DNA of 32,136 nt, from contig QIHI01000049.1 of assembly GCA_003230915.1 (NCBI GenBank), forward strand, positions 1 to 32,136. The letters are read 5' to 3'. This document shows positions 7,622-15,240 of this stretch, piece by piece. Under the pieces are notes generated by a model. That model was not told the DNA's origin. It searched no databases and saw only the letters and a program-made list of their open reading frames with translations. The DNA is from Kiritimatiellales bacterium (GTDB lineage Bacteria; Verrucomicrobiota; Kiritimatiellia; Kiritimatiellales; Pontiellaceae). The position numbers and the translations under genes were made by a program. How positions within the stretch are numbered: position 1 is the stretch's first letter; each line of letters begins with the position of its first letter.

Positions 7622-7750
7622 ATGTGGGTGCAGCAGGGACTGATGGATGCGCTCGCCACGCAGGAAAACAGTTGGAGGCTCGTAAACCTCGGCGGAACGA
7701 AAGGAAATCTTAAGGATATTTCCCAGATTAAAACCCGTCGTCGTGCTGCT
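7622..7750 (+). pseudogene. Decayed vapB antitoxin fragment
   Basis: A reading frame starting at an ATG with AGGAG six bases upstream gives VQQGLMDALATQENSWRLV, then NLGGTKGNLKD and a final RRRA. This matches the C-terminal two thirds of VapB antitoxins and aligns with the intact vapB here (VRRGLEALIAQ, LGGT, RRR). The N-terminal DNA-binding strand is missing from this frame. A short TIEIDN-like stretch at 7579-7596 in another frame may be its remains, implying a deletion plus frameshift. The normal stop is lost and the frame runs on, antisense, into the cysK terminator. No toxin gene follows. It is probably an orphaned relic, although a short peptide could still be translated. Confidence 0.7.
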
Positions 7751-7758
7751 ATCGACAT

Positions 7759-7797
7759 AAAAAAAACGCCGGACTCCAGCCTATGGAATGTCCGGCG
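7759..7797 (-). terminator. Intrinsic terminator of the rrf2-cysK operon
   Basis: On the minus strand CGCCGGAC and GTCCGGCG form a perfect 8-bp stem around a 15-base loop that can extend pairing (ATTCCA with TGGAG). It is followed by eight T residues. It sits about 25 bases past the cysK stop. Confidence 0.9.
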
Positions 7798-7821
7798 ATT
7801 TGCGTATGGCAGGGTTGCTTG

Positions 7822-8748
7822 CTAGTTTTCTTCGAACAGCCAGGTGGAAAGATAACGCTCACCAGTATCGCAAATCACCGTGACGATCAGCTTTCCAGCA
7901 TTTTCGGGACGCTTGGCAAGTTCGATGGCCGCGAGTACGTTGGCTCCTGAGGAGATTCCGCACAAGATCCCTTCTTCCTTCGCAAGCCGCCGTGCCATTT
8001 TACCCGAAGCACTTCCATCGACTAGTACAATGTCATCCACCAAATCGGTATGCAGGTTGTTCGGGATAAAACCGGCTCCGATGCCTTGAATTTTATGAGG
8101 GCCAGGCTTCCCACCGGAAATCACGGGCGACTGTTCCGGCTCGACGGCCACAGCCTTAATGTTCGGATTTTTTTTCTTCAACGTGTCGGCCACTCCGGTC
8201 AGAGTTCCGCCCGTTCCAACGCCGGCCACAAAGATATCGACCTTGCCATCGGTATCCGCCCAAATTTCCTCAGCGGTGGTGGTGCTATGAATTTCCGGAT
8301 TTGCCGGATTATCAAACTGCTGGAGCATGATTGCATCCGGATTTTCCTCAACCAGTTTTTCGGCTGCACGAATTGCTCCAGGCATACCTTCCTCCGCAGG
8401 AGTTAGTACTAGTTCGGCTCCGAGGACTTGTAACAGGCGGCGACGTTCAATGCTCATACTTTCGGGCATTGTGAGAGTCAGTTTATAGCCTTTTGCGGCA
8501 GCCGTGAAGGCCAATGCGATTCCTGTGTTTCCGCTGGTGGGTTCAATTAGATTTGATCCGGGTTTGATGAGTCCCTTCTTTTCGGCATCCTCAATCATGG
8601 CAACACCAATGCGATCTTTCACGCTGCCCAATGGATTACTGGACTCTAATTTGACGGCTACAGTAGCATGAAGTCCCTCTGAGATACGGTGTAGCTTCAC
8701 TAGTGGGGTGTTGCCAACGGTTTGGGTAATGTTATCGTGAATGGGCAT
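7822..8748 (-). CDS. cysK: Cysteine synthase (O-acetylserine sulfhydrylase)
   Basis: A PLP enzyme making cysteine from O-acetylserine and sulfide, the last step of assimilatory cysteine synthesis. It has 308 aa, the normal length. The PLP lysine is Lys44 in [11 protein letters not shown]; the substrate loop is EPTSGNTG (about 69-76); the phosphate-binding loop is [10 protein letters not shown]; and the C-terminal GISSGAN is present. The start was moved inward to the ATG giving [17 protein letters not shown], because AAGGAG stands eight bases before it and the 18 extra upstream residues lie in the end of the preceding gene. It lies 17 bases after the Rrf2 regulator, so the two are almost certainly co-transcribed and cysK is the likely regulatory target. 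Confidence 0.96.
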   Translation of the reverse strand: MPIHDNITQTVGNTPLVKLHRISEGLHATVAVKLESSNPLGSVKDRIGVAMIEDAEKKGLIKPGSNLIEPTSGNTGIALAFTAAAKGYKLTLTMPESMSIERRRLLQVLGAELVLTPAEEGMPGAIRAAEKLVEENPDAIMLQQFDNPANPEIHSTTTAEEIWADTDGKVDIFVAGVGTGGTLTGVADTLKKKNPNIKAVAVEPEQSPVISGGKPGPHKIQGIGAGFIPNNLHTDLVDDIVLVDGSASGKMARRLAKEEGILCGISSGANVLAAIELAKRPENAGKLIVTVICDTGERYLSTWLFEEN

Positions 8749-8765
8749 ATTTAATCTCCTTCTAG

Positions 8766-9203
8766 TTAAATATTGAACATGATCGGCTGCTCGGAAGTAC
8801 ATTTGTTATAGTCATCATGCAACTTTTTCAGCGTTATTCTCGAGAAATATTCCCGCAGTTGGTCGCTTGCCCCCTGCCAAACACTCTGTACTACACAGGC
8901 ATCCGAACGACTGCACCCTTCAGCCAAACAGCTCACAAGGTGAACATTCCCTTCCGATGCAGATAAAATATCATAGACGGTGATGTCTGCCGGGTCTTTT
9001 GCCAAGCGGAAGCCTCCGCGCAAGCCGCGAACGCTGTTCACGAGCCCCGCATTTTTAAGTGGCACAATAATCTGCTCAATATAGTCGGTGGAAATACCTT
9101 CTTGCTCAGAAATTCTTTTTTTTGGCACCGGTTGGTCCCCTTGCAAACGAGAAACACACAGCAAGATTCGAGTGGCATAGCGCCCTTTCGTGGATAACTT
9201 CAT
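8766..9203 (-). CDS. Rrf2-family transcriptional regulator with three-Cys cluster motif
   Basis: A 145-aa winged-helix repressor or sensor of the Rrf2 family (IscR, CymR, NsrR). The N-terminus [18 protein letters not shown] and the recognition region [19 protein letters not shown], followed by the wing [12 protein letters not shown], are typical. Cys92, Cys97 and Cys103 occupy the place of the [2Fe-2S] ligands of IscR (Cys92/98/104). This suggests Fe-S or redox sensing rather than the cluster-free mode of Bacillus CymR. GGAGGAGA precedes the ATG. Its position at the head of the cysK operon points to control of cysteine supply, possibly linked to Fe-S demand; that link is inference. Confidence 0.88.
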   Translation of the reverse strand: MKLSTKGRYATRILLCVSRLQGDQPVPKKRISEQEGISTDYIEQIIVPLKNAGLVNSVRGLRGGFRLAKDPADITVYDILSASEGNVHLVSCLAEGCSRSDACVVQSVWQGASDQLREYFSRITLKKLHDDYNKCTSEQPIMFNI

Positions 9204-9218
9204 AGATCTCCTCCGGAT

Positions 9219-9258
9219 TCATCATTTTATGATAATTTTCATCACCTATAAATGATGA
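9219..9258 (-). promoter_or_regulatory. Inverted repeat in the rrf2-cysK promoter region (operator candidate)
   Basis: TCATCATTT at 9219-9227 and AAATGATGA at 9250-9258 form a perfect 9-bp inverted repeat around 22 AT-rich bases, starting 15 bases upstream of the Rrf2 start codon. The site is well placed for autoregulation. A hairpin in the leader RNA is the alternative reading. Confidence 0.5.
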
Positions 9259-9397
9259 GTAGATTACCCGTCAAGAGAATTCATGAAAAAATGGACACCT
9301 TTTAAGGAATTTACCTAGCAAACTCAAATAGAGCATCTTCAGTCTTCTACACGATCATTTTCTTTACTCAATCCAGTAGTCAGTTATCGTCCGGCGC

Positions 9398-10048
9398 ATG
9401 GTGATAATCAGACAATTCAAAACGATTGATACGCTCGCTCTCCATACCCTGAAACTTTTGCGCGAAACCCTCTTGCGATCTGGCAGCTTGATGCTTAGCG
9501 GCGGCTCGACCCCCTATGCCATCTACAATCAACTCGCGGCCACCCCCTGCTCCGTACATCCCGGCCGTACACTCTTTCTCAGCGACGAACGCATGGTTCC
9601 CACCAACTCGCCCGACAACAATGCCAACCATCTTAAGCCCATGCTTCTTGCTCTGGACTGCGAAGACCGATTTATCAGAGTAAATACCGAACTTCCACCT
9701 CAAACTGCCGCTACCCGATTTGCCGACGAACTTGAATCTTTGAGAAAAATCGACCTCGGCTTCCTCGGTATGGGAACCGATGGTCACACCGCCGGATTTT
9801 TCACCCATGAGCAGGCTATCCTTAAAACTGGTACACTTGCCCTCCATACCGATCGCCCCGATGGTATGCAGGGCGTCAGCGTCACCCCTGCTCTTTTCCA
9901 ACAGGTGGAGAGAATAATTTTGCTCGTTACCGGCGAAGCCAAGCGCGACATTATCAATACTCTATTGAATGCCCCAAAAACCATCCCCGCCGGTATTGCC
10001 CTCTCCAGCCATCCCCATGTCGAGCTTTGGACAGATGTACAGTTGTAA
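9398..10048 (+). CDS. pgl: 6-phosphogluconolactonase
   Basis: Hydrolyses 6-phosphogluconolactone in the oxidative pentose phosphate pathway, directly after the Zwf reaction. At 216 aa it is a DevB/SOL-type enzyme. Visible motifs are LMLSGGSTPYAIYNQL near residue 31 (phosphate binding), LFLSDERMVP with the conserved DER, and LGFLGMGTDGHTAGFF with the catalytic-site His. The ATG has only a weak upstream ribosome site, and a GTG follows immediately, so the exact start is uncertain by a codon. The gene is separated from zwf by 5 kb, whereas many bacteria keep the two adjacent. It stands alone between the rrf2 operon and the pilin leader. Confidence 0.93.
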   Translation: MVIIRQFKTIDTLALHTLKLLRETLLRSGSLMLSGGSTPYAIYNQLAATPCSVHPGRTLFLSDERMVPTNSPDNNANHLKPMLLALDCEDRFIRVNTELPPQTAATRFADELESLRKIDLGFLGMGTDGHTAGFFTHEQAILKTGTLALHTDRPDGMQGVSVTPALFQQVERIILLVTGEAKRDIINTLLNAPKTIPAGIALSSHPHVELWTDVQL

Positions 10049-10279
10049 TATATCTCCTGAATTCAAAATCCTCTGAATCGGTGGTTTTCCCATTCCAGAA
10101 TTGAAAAATTTCGCAGAAGTGAAGAAAGATCAATTCCCAGACCACCTTCCAACATTCAGGAAAACTTTTTTACCCCTCCCGCAAATATCTTAATAAAACC
10201 CTGTTTTTATTGAAATTAATTATCAAAATCCCCCTCTACACCCCGACTTTCATGCCCCTACTTCTCCACACCATCTCTC
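10049..10279. other. Non-coding region upstream of the pilin promoter
   Basis: About 230 bases without a credible reading frame or recognised RNA. The strand turns pyrimidine- and AT-rich toward the sigma-54-like promoter, including a C-rich tract at 10231-10275. It could hold enhancer-binding sites for an activator, but I see no clear inverted repeat. Confidence 0.4.
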
Positions 10280-10297
10280 TTGGCATACCAACTGCTT
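10280..10297 (+). promoter_or_regulatory. Sigma-54 (-24/-12) promoter of the pilin gene
   Basis: TTGGCATACCAACTGCTT has GG at 10282-10283 and GC at 10294-10295 separated by exactly ten bases, the invariant spacing of RpoN promoters (consensus TGGCAC-N5-TTGC). Five of six bases of the -24 element match. The predicted start is near 10307. In many bacteria pilin genes are driven by RpoN with a PilSR-type activator. Confidence 0.72.
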
Positions 10298-10307
10298 TAT
10301 ACCTTCC

Positions 10308-10344
10308 CGTCTGAACAAAATTTTGAGGAGAGCTCAATCAGACG
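10308..10344 (+). promoter_or_regulatory. Stable hairpin at the 5' end of the pilin mRNA leader
   Basis: CGTCTGA (10308-10314) pairs with TCAGACG (10338-10344), and inside it TTGAG (10323-10327) pairs with CTCAA (10333-10337) around a GAGAG loop. The 3' arm is continuous over 12 bases; the 5' arm carries an 8-base bulge. It begins at the predicted transcription start. It resembles 5' hairpins that protect abundant mRNAs from decay. Confidence 0.6.
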
Positions 10345-10385
10345 GAAACAACTAAATTCAGTTAAAACATAACGGAGATAAGAAA

Positions 10386-10724
10386 ATGAAAAAAATGAAT
10401 AAAAAAGGGTTCACCCTAGTAGAAATCATGATCGTAGTTGCAATTATCGGTTTGCTCGCAGCAATCGGTATTCCTTCCTTCCAGAGGGCTCGTGCTAACT
10501 CCATCTCTAATTCCAAAGCCAGCAACACTCGTATTGTTAACTCTGCGGTTCAGCAGTATGCAATGGATGAAGGCATAACTGCTGGTAATGTTTCTTCAGG
10601 GGATTATCTGGTCTACATCAACGGTGGTCTGAGCAGCTTAACGGTTGGAGCGGATACTTTCCTTTCGCCGAGTGCTGATGTTTCAGGTGAGCTTGCAATT
10701 ACTGATTGCTACACTAACGAGTAA
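10386..10724 (+). CDS. Type IV pilin-like / pseudopilin protein
   Basis: A 112-aa prepilin. The short basic leader MKKMNKKG ends at Gly8, cut before Phe9 by prepilin peptidase. FTLVEIMIVVAIIGLLAAIG forms the conserved hydrophobic helix, with Glu at mature position 5 (Glu13 here). The helix continues through PSFQRARANS into a short Ser/Thr-rich globular part. The mature size (104 aa) is small, nearer to minor pilins or GspG-like pseudopilins than to major pilins. However, a strong leader, sigma-54 promoter, good ribosome site (CGGAGA) and tight terminator suggest a highly expressed single gene. No other pilus assembly gene is in the window. Base composition is more AT-rich than its neighbours. 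Major versus minor role is undecided. Confidence 0.88.
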   Translation: MKKMNKKGFTLVEIMIVVAIIGLLAAIGIPSFQRARANSISNSKASNTRIVNSAVQQYAMDEGITAGNVSSGDYLVYINGGLSSLTVGADTFLSPSADVSGELAITDCYTNE

Positions 10725-10746
10725 GTAAATATCATTCGCTCAAGAA

Positions 10747-10772
10747 AACCTCGGCTCAGCCGGGGTTTTTTT
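10747..10772 (+). terminator. Intrinsic terminator after the pilin gene
   Basis: AACCTCGG, a CTCAG loop and CCGGGGTT form an 8-bp stem (one T-G pair) followed by a run of T residues. It lies about 20 bases past the pilin stop and isolates it from the glycosyltransferase gene. Confidence 0.9.
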
Positions 10773-10820
10773 GTGTTCCTTACATTGAACTAATCGACTA
10801 AATCCTCTAAAGGTTATGGG

Positions 10821-12740
10821 ATGAAAGCGAACTCATCTAATCCTTCGAAGATGTACCTTCGTTTGACGCTCATTGCCCTATCGATCCGCTTAATCTACTT
10901 GTTTTCCCATATTCTTTCGCCCTTCTTTGCCCAACCGTTCCTCGATCAACGCTATTATGATCTCTGCGCCCGGCAGCTGGCCGGTGCGGGTGGCAACCTT
11001 ATTGATGGCTTTCGCCCCTTGTTGTATCCCTTCTTTCTTTCGATTTTCTACACGCTCGACCTAGAAGACGGCATCATTCTTTCGATTCTTGCCCAGCATA
11101 CCCTTGGAGTCTGCATAACCTTAATGGTGGCGTGGCTGGCCCTGCGCATATTTGACAGCATCAAAGCTGGATTGATCGCCGGCCTACTTTTTTGCTTCAG
11201 TGCCCCACCGCTCTATTTCGAGGGCGAACTGCTGATTGCTACTCTCTTTTCATTTCTACTCCTCGGCACGTGGATGGCCGTATTCAAAGCGATGGAATCG
11301 TCCAGAATCCGTTCTGCTTCGGCATTTTGGCTTGTATCCGGCATTGTTCTTGGCTTGGCTGCACAGGCTCGCCCCAACGCCATTCCCTTGCTCCTCTTTT
11401 TTCCAATGCTCTCGATCTTCCGGCTGATTAAGGATCGTCAACAGCTCCTACGAGGCACTATGCCAATGCTGGCAGTCGTCGGTATCCTTGCCATACAAGT
11501 TATATTTGGTGCATTAAACGCAAAATACAGTGGCCATTTTGCCTTGATGACTCAGGCCGGTGGAATCAACTTCTACCTCGGCAATTCACAAAAGGCCGAT
11601 GGGATGATTCCGCGCCAAAACAAGCATGTGGTCTACACAGGCGAATACCGCGATCCCATCCAAGTGATGGCGGAACAAGGGTATCGAGAAGACACCGGAA
11701 TAACCGGAAAGATTTCAGCCAAAGAGATTTCCAGCCACTGGAAAGAAAAGACCCTGGATGAGATCCATGAGGATCCCGCGCGCTGGATCGGGTTGATGGC
11801 CAAGAAAGCGTGGCTCATGATCTGGAACCATGAAGTTCCCAACAACCGAAGTTTTTCATTCGCAGCGAACGAGGAAACGCCAATTCTTCGATGGCTTCCC
11901 GTCCGCTGGTGGCTATTACTGACGCTACTCCCTTGGGGGCTGGCGGCATTGATAAAAAAACAGCACTATGAATTCCTGCTCTGGGTGCTCTCCTTCCTTC
12001 TGTTATTTTCCGGAACCGTGGTTCTTTTTTTCGTGAACAGCCGTTTCCGCATTCCTTTGTGGCCGGGGCTGGCGATTCTCGGAGGCGGCGGAATCACCTA
12101 TCTCGGATCATCGCTAAAATCGCGGAGCTTCCCTCTCTTCCCCATCATTTTTAGCGGCGCCCTGGTGCTCCTATCCACTATCAACTGGTTTGGCATTCCG
12201 CCTGACCCGATTGAAAACGATCTATCGATGCGTGCCAGCGCCTATTACGACCAAGGGCGATACGAGGAAGCCCTCCCGGATGTTTTGCAGTGCATTGAAA
12301 CCGCACCGAACAATCCGCGTTACCACTTTCTGCTCGGTAATATCCTACTCGCACAGGAAAACGCCGAAATAGCCATTCAAGCCTATCTTAAAGCTCTGTC
12401 GCTAGATGCATCCGACCCGATGTTCCACAACAATCTAGGCATTGCATTTGAAGAGATAGGTGAACCCAAAAAAGCTATGACCGCCTATCGACAAGCGCTG
12501 GAACTACGGCCTAACCACCGTGCGGCACAAATTAATCTACTTCTGCTGGCCATCCAAACGGATCAGCTTGCCCAGGCAAAAATTATTTTGGAGCAGATTC
12601 CCGCCGATAGCCGAAACAACTCCACTCTTCAGTGCGCCCAACTCATCCTTCATTACAAGGAGTCGGGAGATCAAACCTTCCGCACCCGCGCTGAGGAGAT
12701 AAATAAGCCGCTTGCAGACCAGTTGACCCGCAGCGAATGA
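10821..12740 (+). CDS. GT-C (PMT/ArnT-like) membrane glycosyltransferase with C-terminal TPR repeats
   Basis: A 639-aa polytopic protein. About ten hydrophobic segments occupy residues 12-460. The first extracytoplasmic loop holds an acidic motif (Asp42, Asp47 in FLDQRYYDLCARQL), as in the catalytic loop of polyprenyl-phosphate-sugar-dependent GT-C enzymes, followed by GFRPLLYPFFLS. From about residue 466 there are three or four TPR units (MRASAYYDQGRYEEALPDVL, YHFLLGNILLAQENAEIAIQ, FHNNLGIAFEEIGEPKKAM), probably periplasmic. It should transfer a sugar from a lipid-linked donor to a protein or glycan outside the membrane, with the TPRs binding acceptor or partner. It lies just after the pilin gene and converges on an O-antigen-ligase-family gene, which makes pilin or surface glycosylation possible but unproven. 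Confidence 0.78.
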   Translation: MKANSSNPSKMYLRLTLIALSIRLIYLFSHILSPFFAQPFLDQRYYDLCARQLAGAGGNLIDGFRPLLYPFFLSIFYTLDLEDGIILSILAQHTLGVCITLMVAWLALRIFDSIKAGLIAGLLFCFSAPPLYFEGELLIATLFSFLLLGTWMAVFKAMESSRIRSASAFWLVSGIVLGLAAQARPNAIPLLLFFPMLSIFRLIKDRQQLLRGTMPMLAVVGILAIQVIFGALNAKYSGHFALMTQAGGINFYLGNSQKADGMIPRQNKHVVYTGEYRDPIQVMAEQGYREDTGITGKISAKEISSHWKEKTLDEIHEDPARWIGLMAKKAWLMIWNHEVPNNRSFSFAANEETPILRWLPVRWWLLLTLLPWGLAALIKKQHYEFLLWVLSFLLLFSGTVVLFFVNSRFRIPLWPGLAILGGGGITYLGSSLKSRSFPLFPIIFSGALVLLSTINWFGIPPDPIENDLSMRASAYYDQGRYEEALPDVLQCIETAPNNPRYHFLLGNILLAQENAEIAIQAYLKALSLDASDPMFHNNLGIAFEEIGEPKKAMTAYRQALELRPNHRAAQINLLLLAIQTDQLAQAKIILEQIPADSRNNSTLQCAQLILHYKESGDQTFRTRAEEINKPLADQLTRSE

Positions 12741-12760
12741 TCCACACCGCGAAGTCTGGA

Positions 12761-14050
12761 TTAGTGGTCTTGCGGCGTCATCCAAACTGCAAATGCTATC
12801 GCCATGTAAAAGGAGGACTGTGCGTGGTAGAAAATCCCATCCACCAGCGAGTGCACCCCTAGCGCAAGAATGAGGGAACCTGCCGCCATGGCGGGAACCG
12901 AAAGCCTTCCGGTCACCAATAGGACATGGTTTTTTAATCCCCGAATACATCCAACCACGAGCAATGCAAGAAAAAGAACCGTTCCAGCAATGCCCCATTC
13001 AGCTAAAAATTGAAAAACAAGGTTGTGCGGCTGAAAGGCATAAATACGGCTTGGCATATAGCAATATCCCTGAGAGCCCAACCCAAAAGCATATGCTCCC
13101 GTTTCCTTCAGTGATTCCCAAACCGACATCCAATAATCAAAGCGGCTATTGGAAAGTTGGTAGATATCGAAACCTCCATGCTGGAGTGTCCGCTGCGCCG
13201 CTCCCCCCACACCATTCCAAGGGAACACCGAAAAAAGATTGGCCACGAAAATTCCGCCGAAAATGCTCAAAAGAAGCATAAGAGAAAGTTTCAAAGTCGG
13301 TTGTTTTTTCATTTTTAAGATCAGTAAAAAAATGAAAGCGGTAGATACGGCGGAAATAATTCCACCTCGTCCGCCGCACCAAAATAAAAAACCCCATGTC
13401 ACGACGGATAAACCCAACACACTCACTTGCACAACGCTAGAAGACGCTCCCTTCCTTTTGTATGAAAAATAGGGAACAAGGAGTGTTGCGGCAGCTGTTG
13501 CCAGAAAATCTGTGATTCGAATATGTGCATTTAGTGGAGGTTCGATATACCAAAAATGTCGACCAAACTCTTGAGAATGGTCTAAAACAAACCACGTTCC
13601 TATAAAAACTAGAGCTAAGATAAAAACTGATACAGGGATCGACAGTAATAGTGGAGAGCAAGACCTCTGGTAGCGAGATAGAAAATCCAATAGGCACACA
13701 AAAAAAACCATGTGGAAAAGCGTCTGAAAATAACGAGAAACTGCGAACCATTCCGTCATTAGTCCATAAGGAGAATTAATTAGAGAGAGCGTTACGCTAC
13801 CGAACCAAGCGGCAAGCAACCAAAATGAAATAGCCTTTTTAGGAAAGAGGTTTCCAGTCAACCCCTTCTCCACCCGGAAGATTAGAAATCCGATCACGAA
13901 AAGTGCTTCATACCCAAAAATAAGCCATGCATTCCGAAATACGTTGTGTCCCGTAGTGATGGCTACCAAAAAAGACACCAAACACAACAGGAAAAATAGC
14001 CATCGCCCGCCTGAAAAGAGGCCTTCCTTACTCACCGAAATATCATTCAT
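12761..14050 (-). CDS. O-antigen ligase / Wzy_C-family membrane protein
   Basis: A 429-aa protein with roughly 11-12 hydrophobic segments, the normal topology of WaaL ligases, Wzy polymerases and PglL-type O-oligosaccharyltransferases. A large periplasmic loop (about residues 265-345) contains the Wzy_C signature: SRFDYWMSVWESLKE, then GLGSQGY, and PHNLVFQFLAEWGIAGTVLF, whose His is the conserved residue. A late VHSLVDGIFYH also matches the family. It should join a lipid-linked glycan to lipid A, a polymer or a protein. Sequence alone does not separate ligase, polymerase and protein-transferase roles. It converges with the GT-C gene with only 20 bases between stops and no visible terminator. 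Confidence 0.82.
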   Translation of the reverse strand: MNDISVSKEGLFSGGRWLFFLLCLVSFLVAITTGHNVFRNAWLIFGYEALFVIGFLIFRVEKGLTGNLFPKKAISFWLLAAWFGSVTLSLINSPYGLMTEWFAVSRYFQTLFHMVFFVCLLDFLSRYQRSCSPLLLSIPVSVFILALVFIGTWFVLDHSQEFGRHFWYIEPPLNAHIRITDFLATAAATLLVPYFSYKRKGASSSVVQVSVLGLSVVTWGFLFWCGGRGGIISAVSTAFIFLLILKMKKQPTLKLSLMLLLSIFGGIFVANLFSVFPWNGVGGAAQRTLQHGGFDIYQLSNSRFDYWMSVWESLKETGAYAFGLGSQGYCYMPSRIYAFQPHNLVFQFLAEWGIAGTVLFLALLVVGCIRGLKNHVLLVTGRLSVPAMAAGSLILALGVHSLVDGIFYHAQSSFYMAIAFAVWMTPQDH

Positions 14051-14144
14051 CCAACACCCACCTTATGCAAAAAAAAATATGGCTTAAATAACTCTAAATC
14101 CTGCAATAGCATTAAATACGCCAGCAAGACTGGTTCTGGCTGGG

Positions 14145-14888
14145 CTAATAAAACACCTTCCAGAGAAAGAGGCCGTGCGGCTGGGCGGTCTGCACCTTTG
14201 CGGTTCGCTTTCCGTGGTCAAGGATGTCAAGGGCGGCTTCAGGTTCTAGTCGTCCCATTCCAACATGGATTAGGAAGCCAGCGAGGCCACGCACCATTTT
14301 GTAAAGGAAGCCGTTCCCTTGTACCTCCAGCGTAATATCGGCCCCGTGTTTGCGAACATAAAATGAATGGATGGTGCGAATGGTACTTTTAATGGGAACC
14401 TTCCGATTGGCGGCGAACGGTGCAAAGTCGTGCTCGCCTACCAGCAGGGAGGCGGCAGTACGCATTTTTTCAATATCCAACGGTCGGCCTTCCTGCAGAC
14501 GGTAGAGTCGCTTCGTGGGTGGGACGATCAAACCGTTGTAAATGAAATAGCGGTATTCTTTGCCCACAGCACTGAAGCGTGCGTGGAAATCGGGGGAAGC
14601 CTGCTCCAAAGTCAAAATCCGAATGTCGCGATCGATCTGCGCATTGAGTCCGCGCTGGAAATATTTTGGATCGATTGGTTTTTCCAAGTCAAAATGCGCC
14701 ATCTGTGCACGGGCGTGTACCCCAGTGTCGGTGCGGCCAGACGATTCCAGACGAACATGTTTCAGGCTGGTCATCTCGGCGAGCAACCGTTCGATTTCCC
14801 CCTGCACCGTGCGGTGCCTAGGCTGCACCTGCCAGCCAGAATAGTTTGTGCCGTCGTAGGTAACCTTCATTTTATAGCGCGTGGACAT
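14145..14888 (-). CDS. truA: tRNA pseudouridine(38-40) synthase TruA
   Basis: Isomerises uridines 38-40 of the tRNA anticodon arm to pseudouridine. It has 247 aa with the standard domain content: KVTYDGTNYSGWQVQP at the start, the catalytic Asp54 in ESSGRTDTGVHARAQ, GKEYRYFIYNG, and the C-terminal FLYKMVRGLAGFLIHVG. The ATG taken here lies inside a longer reading frame that is continuous with the upstream cutA. No Shine-Dalgarno precedes it (the upstream bases are CATTCCTCGCCT), so translation probably depends on ribosomes coming from cutA, either by reinitiation or as a real fusion protein. An alternative start is the ATG at Met7. Confidence 0.93.
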   Translation of the reverse strand: MSTRYKMKVTYDGTNYSGWQVQPRHRTVQGEIERLLAEMTSLKHVRLESSGRTDTGVHARAQMAHFDLEKPIDPKYFQRGLNAQIDRDIRILTLEQASPDFHARFSAVGKEYRYFIYNGLIVPPTKRLYRLQEGRPLDIEKMRTAASLLVGEHDFAPFAANRKVPIKSTIRTIHSFYVRKHGADITLEVQGNGFLYKMVRGLAGFLIHVGMGRLEPEAALDILDHGKRTAKVQTAQPHGLFLWKVFY

Positions 14889-15236
14889 AGGCGAGGAATG
14901 TAGAACAACGGCTAAATTCAGGCAACGGATATCAGGTCGTTTCTCGCTTGATCCACTATTACCGGCGGCAATGGGTAGGCAGACGATGGCAGGACAATCG
15001 TAGCTGTGGAGTTGTTTAATTCGGTCGATGAGTTCCGCTTTCCGAGCCTTGGAGGTTTTGAGAACAAGCGCAACTTCTTCGCTTTCGCAAACCTCCCCCT
15101 CCCACCAGTAGATTGATTTGATCGCACCGAGCAGGTTCGCACAAGCAGCGAGTCGTTCTTCGACCACCGACCGAGCAATCAACTTCGCCTCGGATTCATT
15201 CGCCGCTGTCACATAAATAAAAAAAATATCCATCAT
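14889..15236 (-). CDS. cutA: CutA1-like protein, 3' end frameshifted and open into truA
   Basis: CutA1 is a small trimeric ferredoxin-fold protein linked to divalent metal tolerance. Residues 1-93 match well: FIYVTAANESEAKLIARSVV, EERLAACANLL, SIYWWEGEV, ALVLKTSK and SYDCPAIVCLPIAAGN. The family then normally has a short x-x-Y-L-x-W-I-x-x-E tail. Here that tail (WIKRETT, then TGA at 14932-14934) exists but in another frame; only two bases separate AAT from TGG where about fifteen are expected. The translated frame instead reads SGSSEKRPDIRC and onward with no stop until the end of truA. It starts four bases after zwf. The true fold probably survives because the lost strand is terminal, but this is uncertain. 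A sequencing error is an alternative. Confidence 0.75.
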
Positions 15237-15240
15237 AAAA

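Noticed and set aside
14085-14144. GC-rich repeats downstream of truA on the minus strand (CCAGC/GCTGG)
   Set aside because: Stem of only five pairs with a long loop and no T-run.
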